NCBI GenBank assembly: GCA_013115145.1
Contig: JAAPAO010000051.1
Coordinates: 38,560 to 102,559 of the forward strand
Length of the DNA stretch: 64,000 nucleotides
Reading direction: 5' to 3'
From: Perkinsus chesapeaki
Lineage: Eukaryota; Perkinsozoa; Perkinsida; Perkinsidae
The notes under the pieces were generated by a model. That model was not told where the DNA came from, made no database searches, and worked only from the letters and a program-made list of their open reading frames with translations. The translations under genes were made by a program, and so were the position numbers. This document shows positions 1-12,109 of this stretch, piece after piece (within the stretch, counting starts at the first letter, position 1; each line of letters begins with the position of its first letter).

Positions 1-293
1 TACACCGCGTTGATTTTGCGAGGAGTTTGTAACAACCTTTGAGCTGATCTACGACCGAATAGAGCCGAGAGAGATCACCAGCTTGATAAATTGCCATCAA
101 CCAATTAAATGGCGATTGGCGTATAACCCGTTGGCATCACTTTCGTACGCGGAGCAGAACTGCTGCAAACTCCGAAAACGCAACCTTATTTTGAAATAGC
201 GTAATAAAGTCCTATGGCGGTTTTGGCGAGTAAAGCCTATGCAGTATGTGTACCACTAAGTCTTGCTTCTTCTTTCTAATACGTTTCAAGTGT
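1..293. other. Intergenic, downstream of ADA2
   Basis: This stretch lies beyond the ADA2 stop codon and runs to the window edge. I see no convincing coding exon, RNA gene or repeat in it. Confidence 0.4.
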
Positions 294-2870
294 TCAGCCT
301 GATATCAACTATATCTAGCTGACACTCGCCCCTGTGCATCGCTTACGTCTACGCGGTGCCAAGCATTTTGATGTTGCCTGGAAATAGCACCAATAATCCT
401 ATCATCTATCAGATCTATCACATCCTCCGGCCTGAGTCGAGGACTCCTGAGAAACTCGAGATTGCAGAGATGATTTGTACGTAACAGCATACCCCTCAGG
501 CATTCGTTGAACGATATCCGTGAGTAAGGCCTGAACCGCTTCGAAGTGCATCGGAGCTACGCCAAGGCTTTCGCATTTGGCTCTGTCAGCAGTCGGCAAC
601 TCCTCGTAATGGGGCAACGACCCCGCTGTCCTAAGGACGATAGGAATAAACTTGAAAAACAAATCAATGCCATGCTACCAGGTCGATGAAGCGCTCCCGC
701 CGTCCAATGGCATCATCTGTGACCTCGAGAGAGTTGCATTATCAGTGTAGACATAAGCGGTGTTTGCATTGCACCGCCTAAGATCTCATAATGCACGACA
801 CAGTGAAAGCCAAGCTTTACTTCATGGTGTCACGTCTAACTTTCTCAACCTGGAGGTATCTTTGATAATCTTTCTCATCTCCACACCCCTTTAACCTCCT
901 ATCCGTTCGCATATCCAATTCCTAGCATGTATCGTATCAGTACCAGATGATGCGTTTGAAAAATACCTTTTGCAGCTTGAACTCGCGGCTCAAGCCCGTG
1001 GCCATACGACTTAAAACTTCATCGGCTGTCTCATCTATAGCGGGTGCAAAGATCTTCAGTCGCTCGAATATCAACTGACAGGACAAGGTACCCGAGGGTA
1101 CAGCACATACCAGCACACACCTTCTCTTCTGTTTTTCGCCTCTTGCAAGTAGACTGGTACTCAGCGAAGTTTGCTCCGACGTTATACATGAAGCTTGGAC
1201 GGTCGTGTGGATGAACAAGTATATTTTTTCTTCGTTCTCGCTCTGTCACCTACAAATGCAGAAGCAACTCTGAATCGGGTCCTGTCAAGTTCACGGACCA
1301 GTTGATGGTAGGCCATCATTATACGACCGTGCCTTTCAGTTTCGGGATCATTCATATTAGGCAACTTGTCCGTTTGATTTGCGCTGATCAACTCTGCTAT
1401 GAGGCTCTCAGCGTCCGGATTCCAGTCGTTTTCGAACTCGTCTCGATAGACACTACATCTGAGAGTTCAGGTATTCCGATAAAGGAACAGGCAAGCTGTG
1501 AGCAAAAACATACTTTAGGAACTCATTGATATCGGGAATCTCTTTCAATTTTCCACGCCCTCCAGCCAGGTGAGGCAATACTGTTAAGGACGCTTGATTA
1601 GTCGCCGGATCTGCATCAGTAACATTGAAATACCGCATGTTGAGTACCAGTACCTGGCTCGGGCGATGGAGAATTGAATTTCCCATCGGGACTCGAGGGG
1701 GCAGGGAAGCTATTTGTATCACTGGCCGCAGGAGAATGGTCTCCTACAATAAAAATCTCAGTTTTCCTGCAAGCGTTGGATCTTCCTAGAACCTGTGGTT
1801 ACAGCATCTGCATCACTGTCTCGCGGTGTCGGGCTTGGCGAGGAGGTAGACTTCTGCTGCATGGTCGAATTGAAGCTGACGAGATAACGCAAGTAGCAGG
1901 TAGTTTTGTGTTACTAGTTTGATATATTATTTATGCACTTTTCCACTTGACCCTCAGAGATATGCCGTAAGTTAGCACCACCAATGTTAGCACACTGCTG
2001 TATTATCCTCTCAAGATGAAGAGGGTGTCTAAAAAATAACAAACGAGCTCAACTATTTACCATAGCGCTACGTACTTTTCACTCGTGCCAGCCCCACCAA
2101 TGACTCCCATTAGCCCGACAATTTCACGTTTATTGAGTTTTAGCCTTAGATGCGGTACCGTTCCTCCGCCTACTGGGGGAATGCCGCCTAGCAAAGGTTA
2201 TCCACTTATCAAATGCTGTACGCTTACCAGGAAATCTAGGGCTCTTGGAAGGATAAGGTTCTTGATACTCTCGCTGCCGCGGATTCGCTGGGCTGCTGCC
2301 AGCAAACCCTGTACTTGTCGAGAGCTGCCGTCCGCGGAACTCGTTACCGATACGAGGTACGACATAGTATCTACGACACTTGAGCTGCACCTATAAGCAA
2401 TGAAACATCAGGTCGTACTTGTGTGTCCTTAAATGTGTCCCAAACTCGACGCCATTAGCGAAACACTTAACACATAGGCAGATTCTGCCGGCCTCCTTGG
2501 GACACTCTGCACACACAATGTAGGCGTTGGAAGTTAGTCCTGAGAGATTAAGCATCCTTATAATTGAGAACGCTTAGGGCTTACTGAAGTTCAGTCGGCA
2601 AGACTCGCATACTGCCTTGTCCCCGAGGACATCAGCGAGGTCACCGACGTTCATCCAAGGAGGCATGAACGATGGATGGTGGTCGGCATTATCCTTCTCA
2701 GTTTTATGATCATCGGCTGGTTGGTCGTCGTCGTTTGTTCCTTTTCTATTGCTGAGATCTTGTGCTCTAGCTTTCCCTCGGTTCTCCGGCTCTGGCTCTG
2801 GTGAGATACTCCTACCGGCTCTGCCGCGAGTGGATCGACGAGGAGTGATGTGTGTGTCAAGGCCATCCAT
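294..2870 (-). CDS. ADA2: ADA2-like transcriptional adaptor (SAGA/GCN5 complex)
   Basis: ADA2 couples the GCN5 acetyltransferase to nucleosomes and activators in SAGA-type complexes. The multi-exon model starts at ATG 2870 (MDGLDTH) with a basic/acidic disordered N-terminus. A ZZ zinc finger follows around 2600-2420, with pairs CESC, CAEC and CVKC and a final HLRTH. Further on comes the family's central block: an acidic segment (VYRDEFENDWNPDAES), then TERERRKN, then FERLKIFAP with a following GLSREFKLQK, equivalent to the usual ERERRK and YERLRPFARF stretches. The C-terminus at 600-310 is SWIRM-like (LPTADRAKCESLGVAP, then RLRPEDVIDLIDD). The SANT domain expected after the ZZ finger is not recognisable, and only a short LLAAAQRI segment sits there. 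It is the first of six co-directional minus-strand genes. The stop is at 294-296; middle exon joins (1.86-2.4 kb) are the least certain. Confidence 0.8.
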
Positions 2871-3052
2871 CCTACCAGAACATTCTCTTTCCCAAAAGAT
2901 ACACAAAAATAGCTTGAACACAACACGGTGATTGTTACACATCATTGCACTTCACTCGAATACATGAGAATACTTCATTTCGTACGATTCAAAGTGCTGT
3001 AGTTGTATTGTCTCAGGCGGATGTAGTTGTCACTATCCTGCCATGCGGGGGT

Positions 3053-4064
3053 TCAGAGCATCCTTGATGGCGAATATAGTAGCGCGCTTAGCTTGGCCCG
3101 CCTTCTCGAGCTCGTTGGAAGCTCCCAGTGCGTATCTTTAAGGAAAAGTCGACCCAGGCTGAAACGTAGGTATTCCCTGTCTTACTGTTTGGTTTTTATG
3201 CTCTTCACGTCAGAATGGCCTCTCCTGACAATATTCCTCAAGGTGTCCTTCACACCCGATACTCTATGTATGATGCTTCGCCGACCTCGAACGCTCGCTT
3301 ATAATGTTAGGTCGAATAACTCTTTTCGCTCACCTCCATCAGATGGTACTTTACATCCCGCGGGGCCGGTTTGTACTTCATGCTCTCTGTGCGAAGCTAC
3401 TAATCGGTCCATGCCAGGAGGACTAAGAGCCCCTGCTGTAGGACTGCGAAGAGTACCCCAAGGAATAGTAGGAATCTTCATAATGGACAACTGGCACATT
3501 GGAATTTTAGTTACTTACAGAAGGATTATCTAACAGTCCATAGTCGTCACTTGATGCAATGTGCTCAGGCCGTGGGGTTGGAAGCCGCCCCTGCGAGAAT
3601 AAAGTTCTCCCGAGGAGGGAGCTTGTAAGTAAGCTACATCAAGGGAGGCGGCACGGAGTGATATCGGACCTTTACCGCTGAAGTACGGTTCATCTAGCTC
3701 TCGCTGACGGCCTGTCGTTACATTCCATAGTCGCGGTCTGAACATGTCGCCTCGCAAGGTTGTACTAGAACAGGATCCATTCACCGAAAGTCGACTTCAA
3801 AAGCTATTCGTCCGCGAACATTGGCCCTAAGAGCTCGGTCTATTCGTATAGGGTCCGCTGAGACGGTTGCTTCTCGTAGATGAGCAAACGGAAGGAACAC
3901 GAAGCCCTGAACCCCATGGGCTTTGTCTGAAAAGCAACACGAGTACTACTTACCAATGGAATGTGACCCTTATGGAGGGGCACTGGAGGCTCTGGAATGT
4001 CTGCAAAGCCCCCTAAAGAAAGCTGTAGCCTTGCATTCAGCACTGCCAACTTCCGTCTACTCAT
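3053..4064 (-). CDS. Unknown protein with short introns
   Basis: I do not recognise this gene. ATG 4064 opens with MSRRKLAVLNARLQLSLGG. A reading frame can be followed through five or six canonical GT-AG introns to a TGA at 3053-3055. One exon holds a hydrophobic stretch (GVQGFVFLPFAHL) followed by DPIRIDRALRANVRGRIAF. The C-terminal part is basic and ends RRRAKLSALLYSPSRML. Two introns look extremely short: 28 nt near 3520 (starting GTAAGT, ending CCAG) and 27 nt near 3180. It lies 182 bp upstream of the ADA2 start and 152 bp past the ankyrin-C2 stop, on the same strand. A 168-codon ORF on the opposite strand is taken as a shadow. Confidence 0.5.
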
Positions 4065-4216
4065 CAAATCAGTAGCCTAGTTTAAGCGGAGTTCGAGGCA
4101 AGCAGTGCGATTCCAGCCTACTGCGATTTGAGTTATGGTGGTTGGTTCTTCGACTTCGCGATGTTCTCTCTTATTCTCACTTGCAGGCCTTCGCTCATAT
4201 GCCTAAGGACATGACA

Positions 4217-7200
4217 CTAATATGGAAGCTCACTGTTGCTGACCTGGGACACCGCGGCTTCGACTCGTTTTTCGGGAGGCACTTCGGAGAGCCCCTTGCA
4301 AGTCGCAGCAGCAATGTCGCAAGATACCATCACACTGAGAATAGAAACTAAGATCTTCGAATAAAACCAGGCGTATCTTACTCGTCGCGTGGCCCAAGTG
4401 AGTTGCCAAAAGTAAGGTTAGTCGGATCGCTTGCATCCACTGCGTATAGCTCAACTGTAAGCCAACCCTCGTGATCGATGCAGCGGGTATCGAATCTGCC
4501 ACAGCGAGGATCTGAGAACTTACCCTATTGTCGAATAGTGTGAGTAGACCTAAAACTCTCGTGCCAAGATGCAACGCCACCAAGTACTGGCATTGGCTGA
4601 GAAGCGGTCCCCGGCACTGCAGGGGCAATCCCGGCATCCCCTTGTGGCGCGGCCGCTGGCGGAGCCGATTGTTGTTGCGCTTGCGTGCTGGCCCCTCCGT
4701 CCGTTTTGAGACAGCAGCTGGTTATGGCTATGCTTATCCCATCGGCGCGTGAAGGGCAGAACTGTATGCACACATACCTACGAACAAAGTGAGACTAAAA
4801 AGCCTTTGTGGACTCCTACACATTGAGATGGTCGGTAGACATCCCCTCTGCAAATAGATCACAAGCCTGGAGGATGGTGATCATGAAGTGCCCATCTGCA
4901 TTGGGCTTCTACGTGAGACATCTCAACCACAACAACACCATACGGCTGCAAACACTCACCTCGCGGTTGTTGCTAAAACCATCTGCGTTGGAGACCCCGC
5001 GACAAAGTTTATCAGTACTGGCTAGCTCGCCGGATCTAACAATGAATGTACCCCAATCGAACCATGGTGCGTTTCTGTCGGTCTAACCTGTTACGAATAG
5101 CATCCAAGATCGCTTCTATCACCAAGTCGTGTTCTGAGGATTTAGCGATAGCTATAGCGTTGTGGCCACTGTAAGCCTTGATGTCAACGTTAGCACGGCG
5201 ATCGAGGAGCAACTGGGTCGACGGACTCTCGGCGAGTAATAACTCATCTTTCAAACTTGTGCGCAGTCCATATGGCCTTTGGACGCTGCATGCATAAGGG
5301 GGGTCCATCCCTGCTTATCTCTCTGATTTAGCACGGCGTCCAACGATAGTGGAACTGGAAACAACAGATAATAACACAGGGATGCTCACAGGGATAGTCG
5401 CTCACGGCCTTTGGCTGTAGGACCTTGGCCTCGACCAGTGAGGGCCTCGCCCAAGTCCAATATAGAGGCTGCACATATGACTTCCCCCGCATCACATGCA
5501 TAGTGTAATGGAGCCCACCCATCATTATCCTGAATCGGTATTTTTCACATTGAAAAGGGCAGTCGAATATGACCGTTGATAATATGTTACCACCAGCAAG
5601 GGCTAAGGGAGCAATTAATTGCCAATAACCTTCCACACAAGCCAGCATTAGAGCTGTGAGACCATTAGCATCTTGCGCATTGACCTGCAAGTAAAGAGCC
5701 CGAAATGCATCTAGTGCGTCACTAGGTGCATATTGATGGGTCGTCACGGATCTTCTACCTGCTACTAGTAGTGCTCAGAGGAATCTATACCTTAGCTTGT
5801 CCGAACGCAACTTTCCTATTGTTTGAGGATTCGTTGAGCAGCAGCATACGTACTAAGGCGGAATTGCCGCTGTTACAGGCGTGCATCAACAATGTTTTAC
5901 CTGTAGCGCAATAAACCGATCAATAAATAAGGAATGCTATGTTCACCCCTGAAGTCAACATGATCAGCGCTTGCAGGTAGAAGGTGCCTTTGAGGAGACA
6001 GCAGTGCCACCACGCAAGCTATATGACCACCGTGGGCAGCGCATTGCAAAGGACTTTCACCTGGTATGAATAACATGCTGAAGCCAACTAGACGTGGATG
6101 AAGGTACCGATATTATTCTGAACGTCAAGGTCGTCAAAGTGTGTTGCAAGACAGTTCAATATTTCCATATTGCCATTGATGGCCGCCACGTGGAGAGGCG
6201 TGTTTCCGAAACAGTCCGTGAGCATTAACTAACATACAGTGACTCAGAAGGCGGCGACTAGGCCCCTGTACAGTATCGGGATCCATGTTTCGTAGAGTCT
6301 CAACCTCATTCAACTTCCCCATTTCAACAGCATGATGCAATGCAACATAACCTCTTGGATCCTGCCATCTGCACCCGATAAGTTTGGTACCCACGGATAG
6401 AGGAGACGCTACCGTGTGACGGTCGTAAGCTCTTCTTTGGTCAACCGTCGTAAAACAGGGAGGAGGCCATCCAACAGGTTGCTCCTGACAGCGTAGATGA
6501 GAACATTCCAGCCCCTCTCATCTAGGGCATCTAGACTGGGATTGTAGAGCAAGACCTAGCCCGGGGAAAATCATCGAAGCAGCGCGGGCTTCTTCGCACC
6601 TGGTTGAACAATGTACTAGCTTTCTGGTCCATGGCTATCATGAGTGGTGTCTTCCCAGAGGCATCGAACGCGTTGACATCGGCTCCGTAAGAGAGGAGGA
6701 TCTCGGCCTATTAAGCGAATGCTCCACTGATGAGAGAGAAGTTATGCCCCCACCATGGTGGAATTCCTAGCCTCGAGTGCAAGATGCAGCGGCGACTTGA
6801 AGGTAATATCACTAGCGTTTACGTCAGCTTTACTATTCAGAAGCACTTCAACGACCTACGTAACCCAGACAATTTTCAAGATCACTAAAGCTGGAGCTCA
6901 CAGCAAGGTGCTCGTTTGAAACCGCGTGCATGAGTGGCGTCCTCCCCTGTCGGTCTGCTGAATCTATCTTGGCCCCTTCATACAATAATCTCGATGCAAT
7001 GTATCTCAGATACAACAATATTATAATAAAGGCATACGGCATATCACTCATGACCGTAGGTTGCAGCGTAGGAAAGAGGTGTTCGTCCCTTCTTGTCCGC
7101 TTTATCAATGAAGTCTTTCTTAGTCACTTTCTGCCTACAGGCAGTCGGGGATGAGTGGCAGTACAATCCAGTTGTTTACCGTCGCCCAAATTTCCCTAGT

Positions 7201-8743
7201 TTTAGTAGTCTGTCGATCACTATGAGCTCTATACGATTAGGGTAATAAACCCAGAGCTGCCGCGCTTGCTGTTCAACCGAGAGGTTTGCCATGTCCGCAA
7301 AAAGCTCAGCAAGAGGCGTCTATGCCATAATAATGACCAGGTCAGATACTGTTGCGTACCTCCGCTGTACCAGGGCGAGAAGTTGAGGATGAGGAGAGTG
7401 GTCGATGAGCAGTTCCACCGCTTTGAACACCGGCCCGTCTTTTCTCTCGTTCTGCTAGCTCGCGGAGTTGCTGTAGATGGCTGCCCTTTGCTCCTATACC
7501 GTCCCCACCATCCTCGCCAAGAACCATTCTCTCACGAATTTCTTGGATCTATTAAAATGACTCAGCTAGAGAGGAAAGGTGGGGATCCAATGCGATGAGC
7601 ACCTTGTTAATTGCTGCCTTTGTCCAACGTCCTCGGCGCTTCTTCGGTACCGGCGCCACAGGCTCGCCATCTCCATCAGCTACCTAATTTCGTATTTCAT
7701 ATCGTGCGAAAGAGAAAGCGGGAGAAGATACCTGTTGGGCGCCCTGCTTCAGCGACATAAACATCAAGTATCTCGCAAATTCTCTCTGACGCACCTGCAT
7801 ATCACTTCTATCGTGACTGAATAGCTTCCAAATATACCTTCCTCCGCTTCACTCTATCCCGTCTGCTAACGAAGTCCCCCACATAGAGCTTTGGACTTGA
7901 GCTAGCGAAATGCAAGACACCACACCCATACAGGTCTTCGCCTAGTGTAGGAAACTCTTCGGAAGACGATTTGGTAGCTCACAGCCGACGCTAGCTCCTG
8001 CCTTTAGGAGGTACTCAATGACCTTCACGTGTCCATGGAAAACTGCTGCCATGAGAGGAGTCCATCCAAACCTATTCGGTAGGTCCACCTACCACAATGA
8101 CATTACCGACATACCCACTGCGTTTTGGCGCTCTCGTGGTAGGAAAAAACGCGACCCGAAGGTACGTTACCGATGCGCTATGGCGGTTGACCAGTGTTTT
8201 AACAACCTTCTCATGTCCAGCTTCAGCAGCACGGTACAATCCAGTGCAACCTCTGCTGTCTGGAATGTCCACAAAAGCAATATTACGTAAAGCCAGGAAC
8301 TAATGATGTAAAAAAGCATAATTTCGAAAGTATGAGCAAGTATCATACCTCGACCTGCCAGTATCGCCCCTTCCTACAGGCGTTGATGAATGTGCCATTC
8401 GGCTCATCTTCTTTGTCATCTCCTTCGACAGAACCTGCTAGGCAACTGATCACCGTACCAATGAGCTAGTATTGACCGTACCTCTATCTGATACCGAGGG
8501 CGTAGAGTCACCACTTCCCATGGAGAATACTCCCATTGAACCTCTACGATTCTTCCTTTTGCTAGGGGATAAGTCGAAACCCAATACCTCTCCGTTACCT
8601 ACAGTCAATCAAGGAACCCGCTGGATGAAGCCTTCCATACCAAGATAGTCTGGACGATGTGTTTGGATAAACTCCATGGCTTTATTGTGCGACGACTCGA
8701 TATCCAGACGCTCAGCCTCCTGTCTTGCAAGCACCAACCCCAT
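4217..8743 (-). CDS. Ankyrin-repeat protein with C-terminal C2 domain
   Basis: Ankyrin repeats mediate protein contacts; C2 domains bind membranes, often with calcium. The model starts at ATG 8743 (MGLVLARQEAERLDIES) and passes a Ser/Gly-rich linker into ankyrin units. These include SRGCTGLYRAAEAGHEKVV near 8250, RQGRTPLMHAVSNEHLAV near 6950, PRGYVALHHAVEMGK near 6350, NGLTALMLACVEGYW near 5650 and YSGHNAIAIAKSSEHDLV near 5150. A charged segment near 7.4 kb interrupts the array. After a spliced linker, GHFMITILQACDLFAEGM begins a C2 fold. It continues through a Gln/Pro/Ala-rich loop to SWHESFRFDT and WLTVELYAVDA, which fit the W-E-F and late beta strands of C2 domains. I place the stop at 4217-4219. 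An alternative splice could extend to about 4130. Middle exon joins were not all worked out, so two adjacent genes cannot be excluded. Confidence 0.65.
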
Positions 8744-9090
8744 TGTAATCAGTAAACTAGGAATTGGTGATACTGGGCGTACTGGAACACAACCAAAGAA
8801 GTGATAGAGAAGTGAATGACAACAATATCAAGCATCGCATATTCTATACATGATAATCGGTACGATTCTAGCATCCAATCTCATCGGGAGGGCAATGTAG
8901 CGGCTCTAAGGCCTGGTGACACGGAAGAAGTCATATGCTACTCTCGGTGGAGGCGGTGATGGAAGAGACATTCGACCATTTAGGTGAAGAGGCTCGGCTC
9001 CTGGCAAAGCTGATCTACAACAAAATCCCCGTGAAAGTCTTACGCGGAGAAAGCTGTGGTCCCTGCAATAAACTAGATGTTGCAAACGTA

Positions 9091-11832
9091 CTAAAGCCTT
9101 GCAGGCCTAGTTGAGGGACTGGCATTGGATTCACCATACGTGTAGGCATCCCAGTTGGGGTTGGTGGAGCTGTTAGAGATACAGGCAGAGATGACCTCCT
9201 GCAGCAGGAATGATCTTCTCGTATCACAGTTGTCGTACGGGGTGATAAAAGTTGGTCGTCCTGCTGAAGCAGATGGAGGAGGTGTCATGCTCGGTATCAC
9301 TTGACGAGCTGTTGTAGCTCCCACACCTGGTACAGCTAAAGGCTGACGGGGCGAGCCCATGGGTGAGGCTGTAGGGTGGCTCGAGGATACTCTATGAGAA
9401 TCTCGCCTCACTTGCTCGGCGTGCAGAGCTGGAGACCCCCTAAAAGGAACAAGGGGATACCATAGAAATACGAAATACTGGCATACCTGAATTTGGTAAA
9501 CGGGCTTTCCACATGATGATCGAGTCTGCGTTCACTATCATGGTATTGGAGTTCTTTCAAGGGTTCTGCTCTCGTTTTCTCCAAGCTGTCGGTAAGAGCA
9601 CTTTCGCGAACTTTATCACATCTGGCTTCGACATCCCCATTCTCGGGTTTCTGATTGGTCTTCACACCACTAAACCTCACACTCTTGGTACTGTTCCGTG
9701 TCATACCGTACGAGCTTAGATGAGCCAGGGAACCTTTCGCACTGCGGGGGCTATCCTCTCCAGTTAAATTCAGACTGAGATTCAGATCAAAGCCGTAAGT
9801 GGACAAAAGCTCAGCATCGCGACCCTCCTCAACAAGGTCATCAACTTTCTCAGGTGGTGGAAGGCCTTCCCTCAAAACCCTGGCCTCGAGACGTACCAAT
9901 TCAAGCATCACCTGATACAGGCTTCGCTCGCAGTATAACGAACAGAAGGAGTATACACACTTGTAGTCTTCGTGCATCAGCTTCTAAGCTAACGGCACTT
10001 CTTTCCTTCTCGATACATAGATCAGCTCGACGAGCGATGCATGCTTGGCTACGTTGAAGCAAGTCAGACACAACCTGTAAAAAGACCCATGCAATCCAGC
10101 AGTCACTGCGCATATGCCCTCTACCTGTTGTTGAGCAATTCTTCTACTTTTTTGGTCGTTAACTGTACTGCCTTCTGACCGTCGATAAGACTGTGCTTCC
10201 ATGACTCGTTGTCGTAGATACCTGTTCAGCGATAATTCTAATGGGATGAGGATATGCATACATACTTTAGACCAGACGGTAACTGAAGAAACTCTACTAC
10301 ACGTTGAGCTTCAACTTCTTGTATGGCAGCTAGTAAGCTGGCCCTTGATAGATCCACGTGCTTTAACTGATGGCTCAATTATATTATAACCTCGCTATGT
10401 TTCGTTTAGTACTCTTTTCGATTCCCACGCATCTACAGCTTCAAGCTCATTGAGTAGATCCTGTTGCTTAGCTGCGAGATCCACAACAAGCCAGCAATGT
10501 TCCTCAGATTGAGAGATACTTTGCCGCCCATTCTCTCGAGACCCAGGAGACTTCCCTTGGCTCTGGAGGCTCTTCCTTCGCGAAGTTGAAGCTGCTCCAT
10601 CTCGTGTAGTGTCATACAAGTGCGCCCTGCGAACATCCGAGACCAAAGACGGCCTGTCATAACCCATTAAGAGACCGATGCGTTCGACCAAATACCTGAA
10701 TGTACACTTCTCCAGCTCTTCCTTAGACTTCTTTCGTTCCTCTTCCTTCTTCCTTGCTGCATGATGGTCCCTACTCTTCAAAATCTCCTCGGCTCTCTGC
10801 CACATGCTTCTGCTGTCCCGCAGAACATACGATGATCTCAATTCGGCCCTTCTAGATTTCGCCTCTCGTATCTCCCTCTCCTCGCGCTCCAAGCGTTCTC
10901 TCTCAGCAGCTTGCTCCAACTCAGCTTGCCGAGCTCTTCGCAGCTTAGAATCCGAGTACAGGTCTGCCGTTATTTGGGCAGATCCTCTACGTGTACTCCG
11001 CCTAGGAGTGTATTCCGGAGAAGAGGCAGGGCCAGACGCCTTCATCGCTCTGCCTGCACCGTTTACCGGAACGCCACGTTCTTTGTTAGCACTAGGTTCC
11101 TCTTTTTCACGACCTTTAGAACTAGCTGAACCGGATGACACGCTGCTGGGTTCCTGTTTAAAAGGGTTGACCACATTTTCGGCTCTGAGCTCTGCACTCC
11201 CTCGACAGCTATACTTTGATTCTCTATCAGGGGTATGCTCGATTTTATCGCGGGAAGCAGAAGGCGGCTCAGAGATGCGAGAGCGTTCACAGTCATCTGT
11301 TGAAACCTCAATTTTCGGAGCATGCCTGCTACCGTCACTAATGTAGACCTCCATGGAAGGGCCTATGGGACCAGCGACACTCCAGTATTGCTACTGCATG
11401 GATACCTGGTGGAGCCGATAGCTCAGACTTTGATGAAGCCGAGCTTGCCCAAGAGCTCATCTTACTCCCGGTCCTTCCAGCAACTTCACTACTGACCTGT
11501 ACTATACCTTATAAGTTACCTCACTTATATGTCACTCTCACCTTTAGGCATGAATTCTGTGGCTCCTTCACCGATTGTGATTCATCACTTCCGAATGGAA
11601 TACAGACTGGACCACCCTGCGGGTTTAAAAGTGAAGATAAAGCTGCCCCACCCTGTCCGGTGGTAGGGCCTTGAGCAGATATGATTCGTGATGCACCGCT
11701 GACGGCTACTGGAGCCCTCGTTATTTGCTGCGGCTGTAGGCCTGAGTAGGCTGCGCTACCCTGCAGAGAATGTGAGTCCGAGAACCAGCTAGGGACAGGC
11801 GATGGGCCAATCCTATTATGGGATGGGAACAT
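9091..11832 (-). CDS. Coiled-coil/low-complexity protein, unknown function
   Basis: Eight exons join in phase without gaps: 11832-11542, 11460-11406, 11362-10413, 10366-10266, 10221-10125, 10074-9961, 9911-9487 and 9439-9091. They give 793 residues. All seven introns are GT-AG and 39-86 nt long. The N-terminus is Pro/Gly/Ser-rich. The long third exon is charged, with a run of Glu/Arg heptads (around AELEQAAERERLEREEREIR) typical of coiled coil. The later exons continue helical (LLAAIQEVEAQRVVEFLQ, SDLLQRSQACIARRADLC), and the C-terminus is again Ser/Pro-rich. I find no catalytic motif. A scaffold or cytoskeletal role is only inferred from the coiled coil and the F-BAR neighbour. The start ATG at 11832 is the first in frame. 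Confidence 0.7.
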
Positions 11833-12109
11833 GGCAGATGAAAAGCTGGACTACTCTAGCAGCTGGACTGTAACACAAGCGGACCGGGAGGTACACTCTT
11901 CATTGAACTCATCAACTCAGCACTCCAGTGCAACGAAAACATAACGCAACGACCAGGAACGATAATAGAAGACACACGGCAGACAATTAAACGAAGCAAT
12001 CATATATTAGCATTTCTGATAGATTTCTGAGGCACCACAAGTTCACAAACAGGTACATCAAACACGAGTGACGTTCTCAGTGAGAACTTCTGACTCTCCC
12101 GAAATACGA

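Noticed and set aside
3027-3533. 168-codon plus-strand ORF
   Set aside because: The minus strand carries a spliced frame with canonical introns and an ATG-to-stop path that explains the region better.
10804-11346. 180-codon plus-strand ORF
   Set aside because: Exact antisense of the long coiled-coil exon; the Leu/Ser-rich product is what charged heptads give when reversed.
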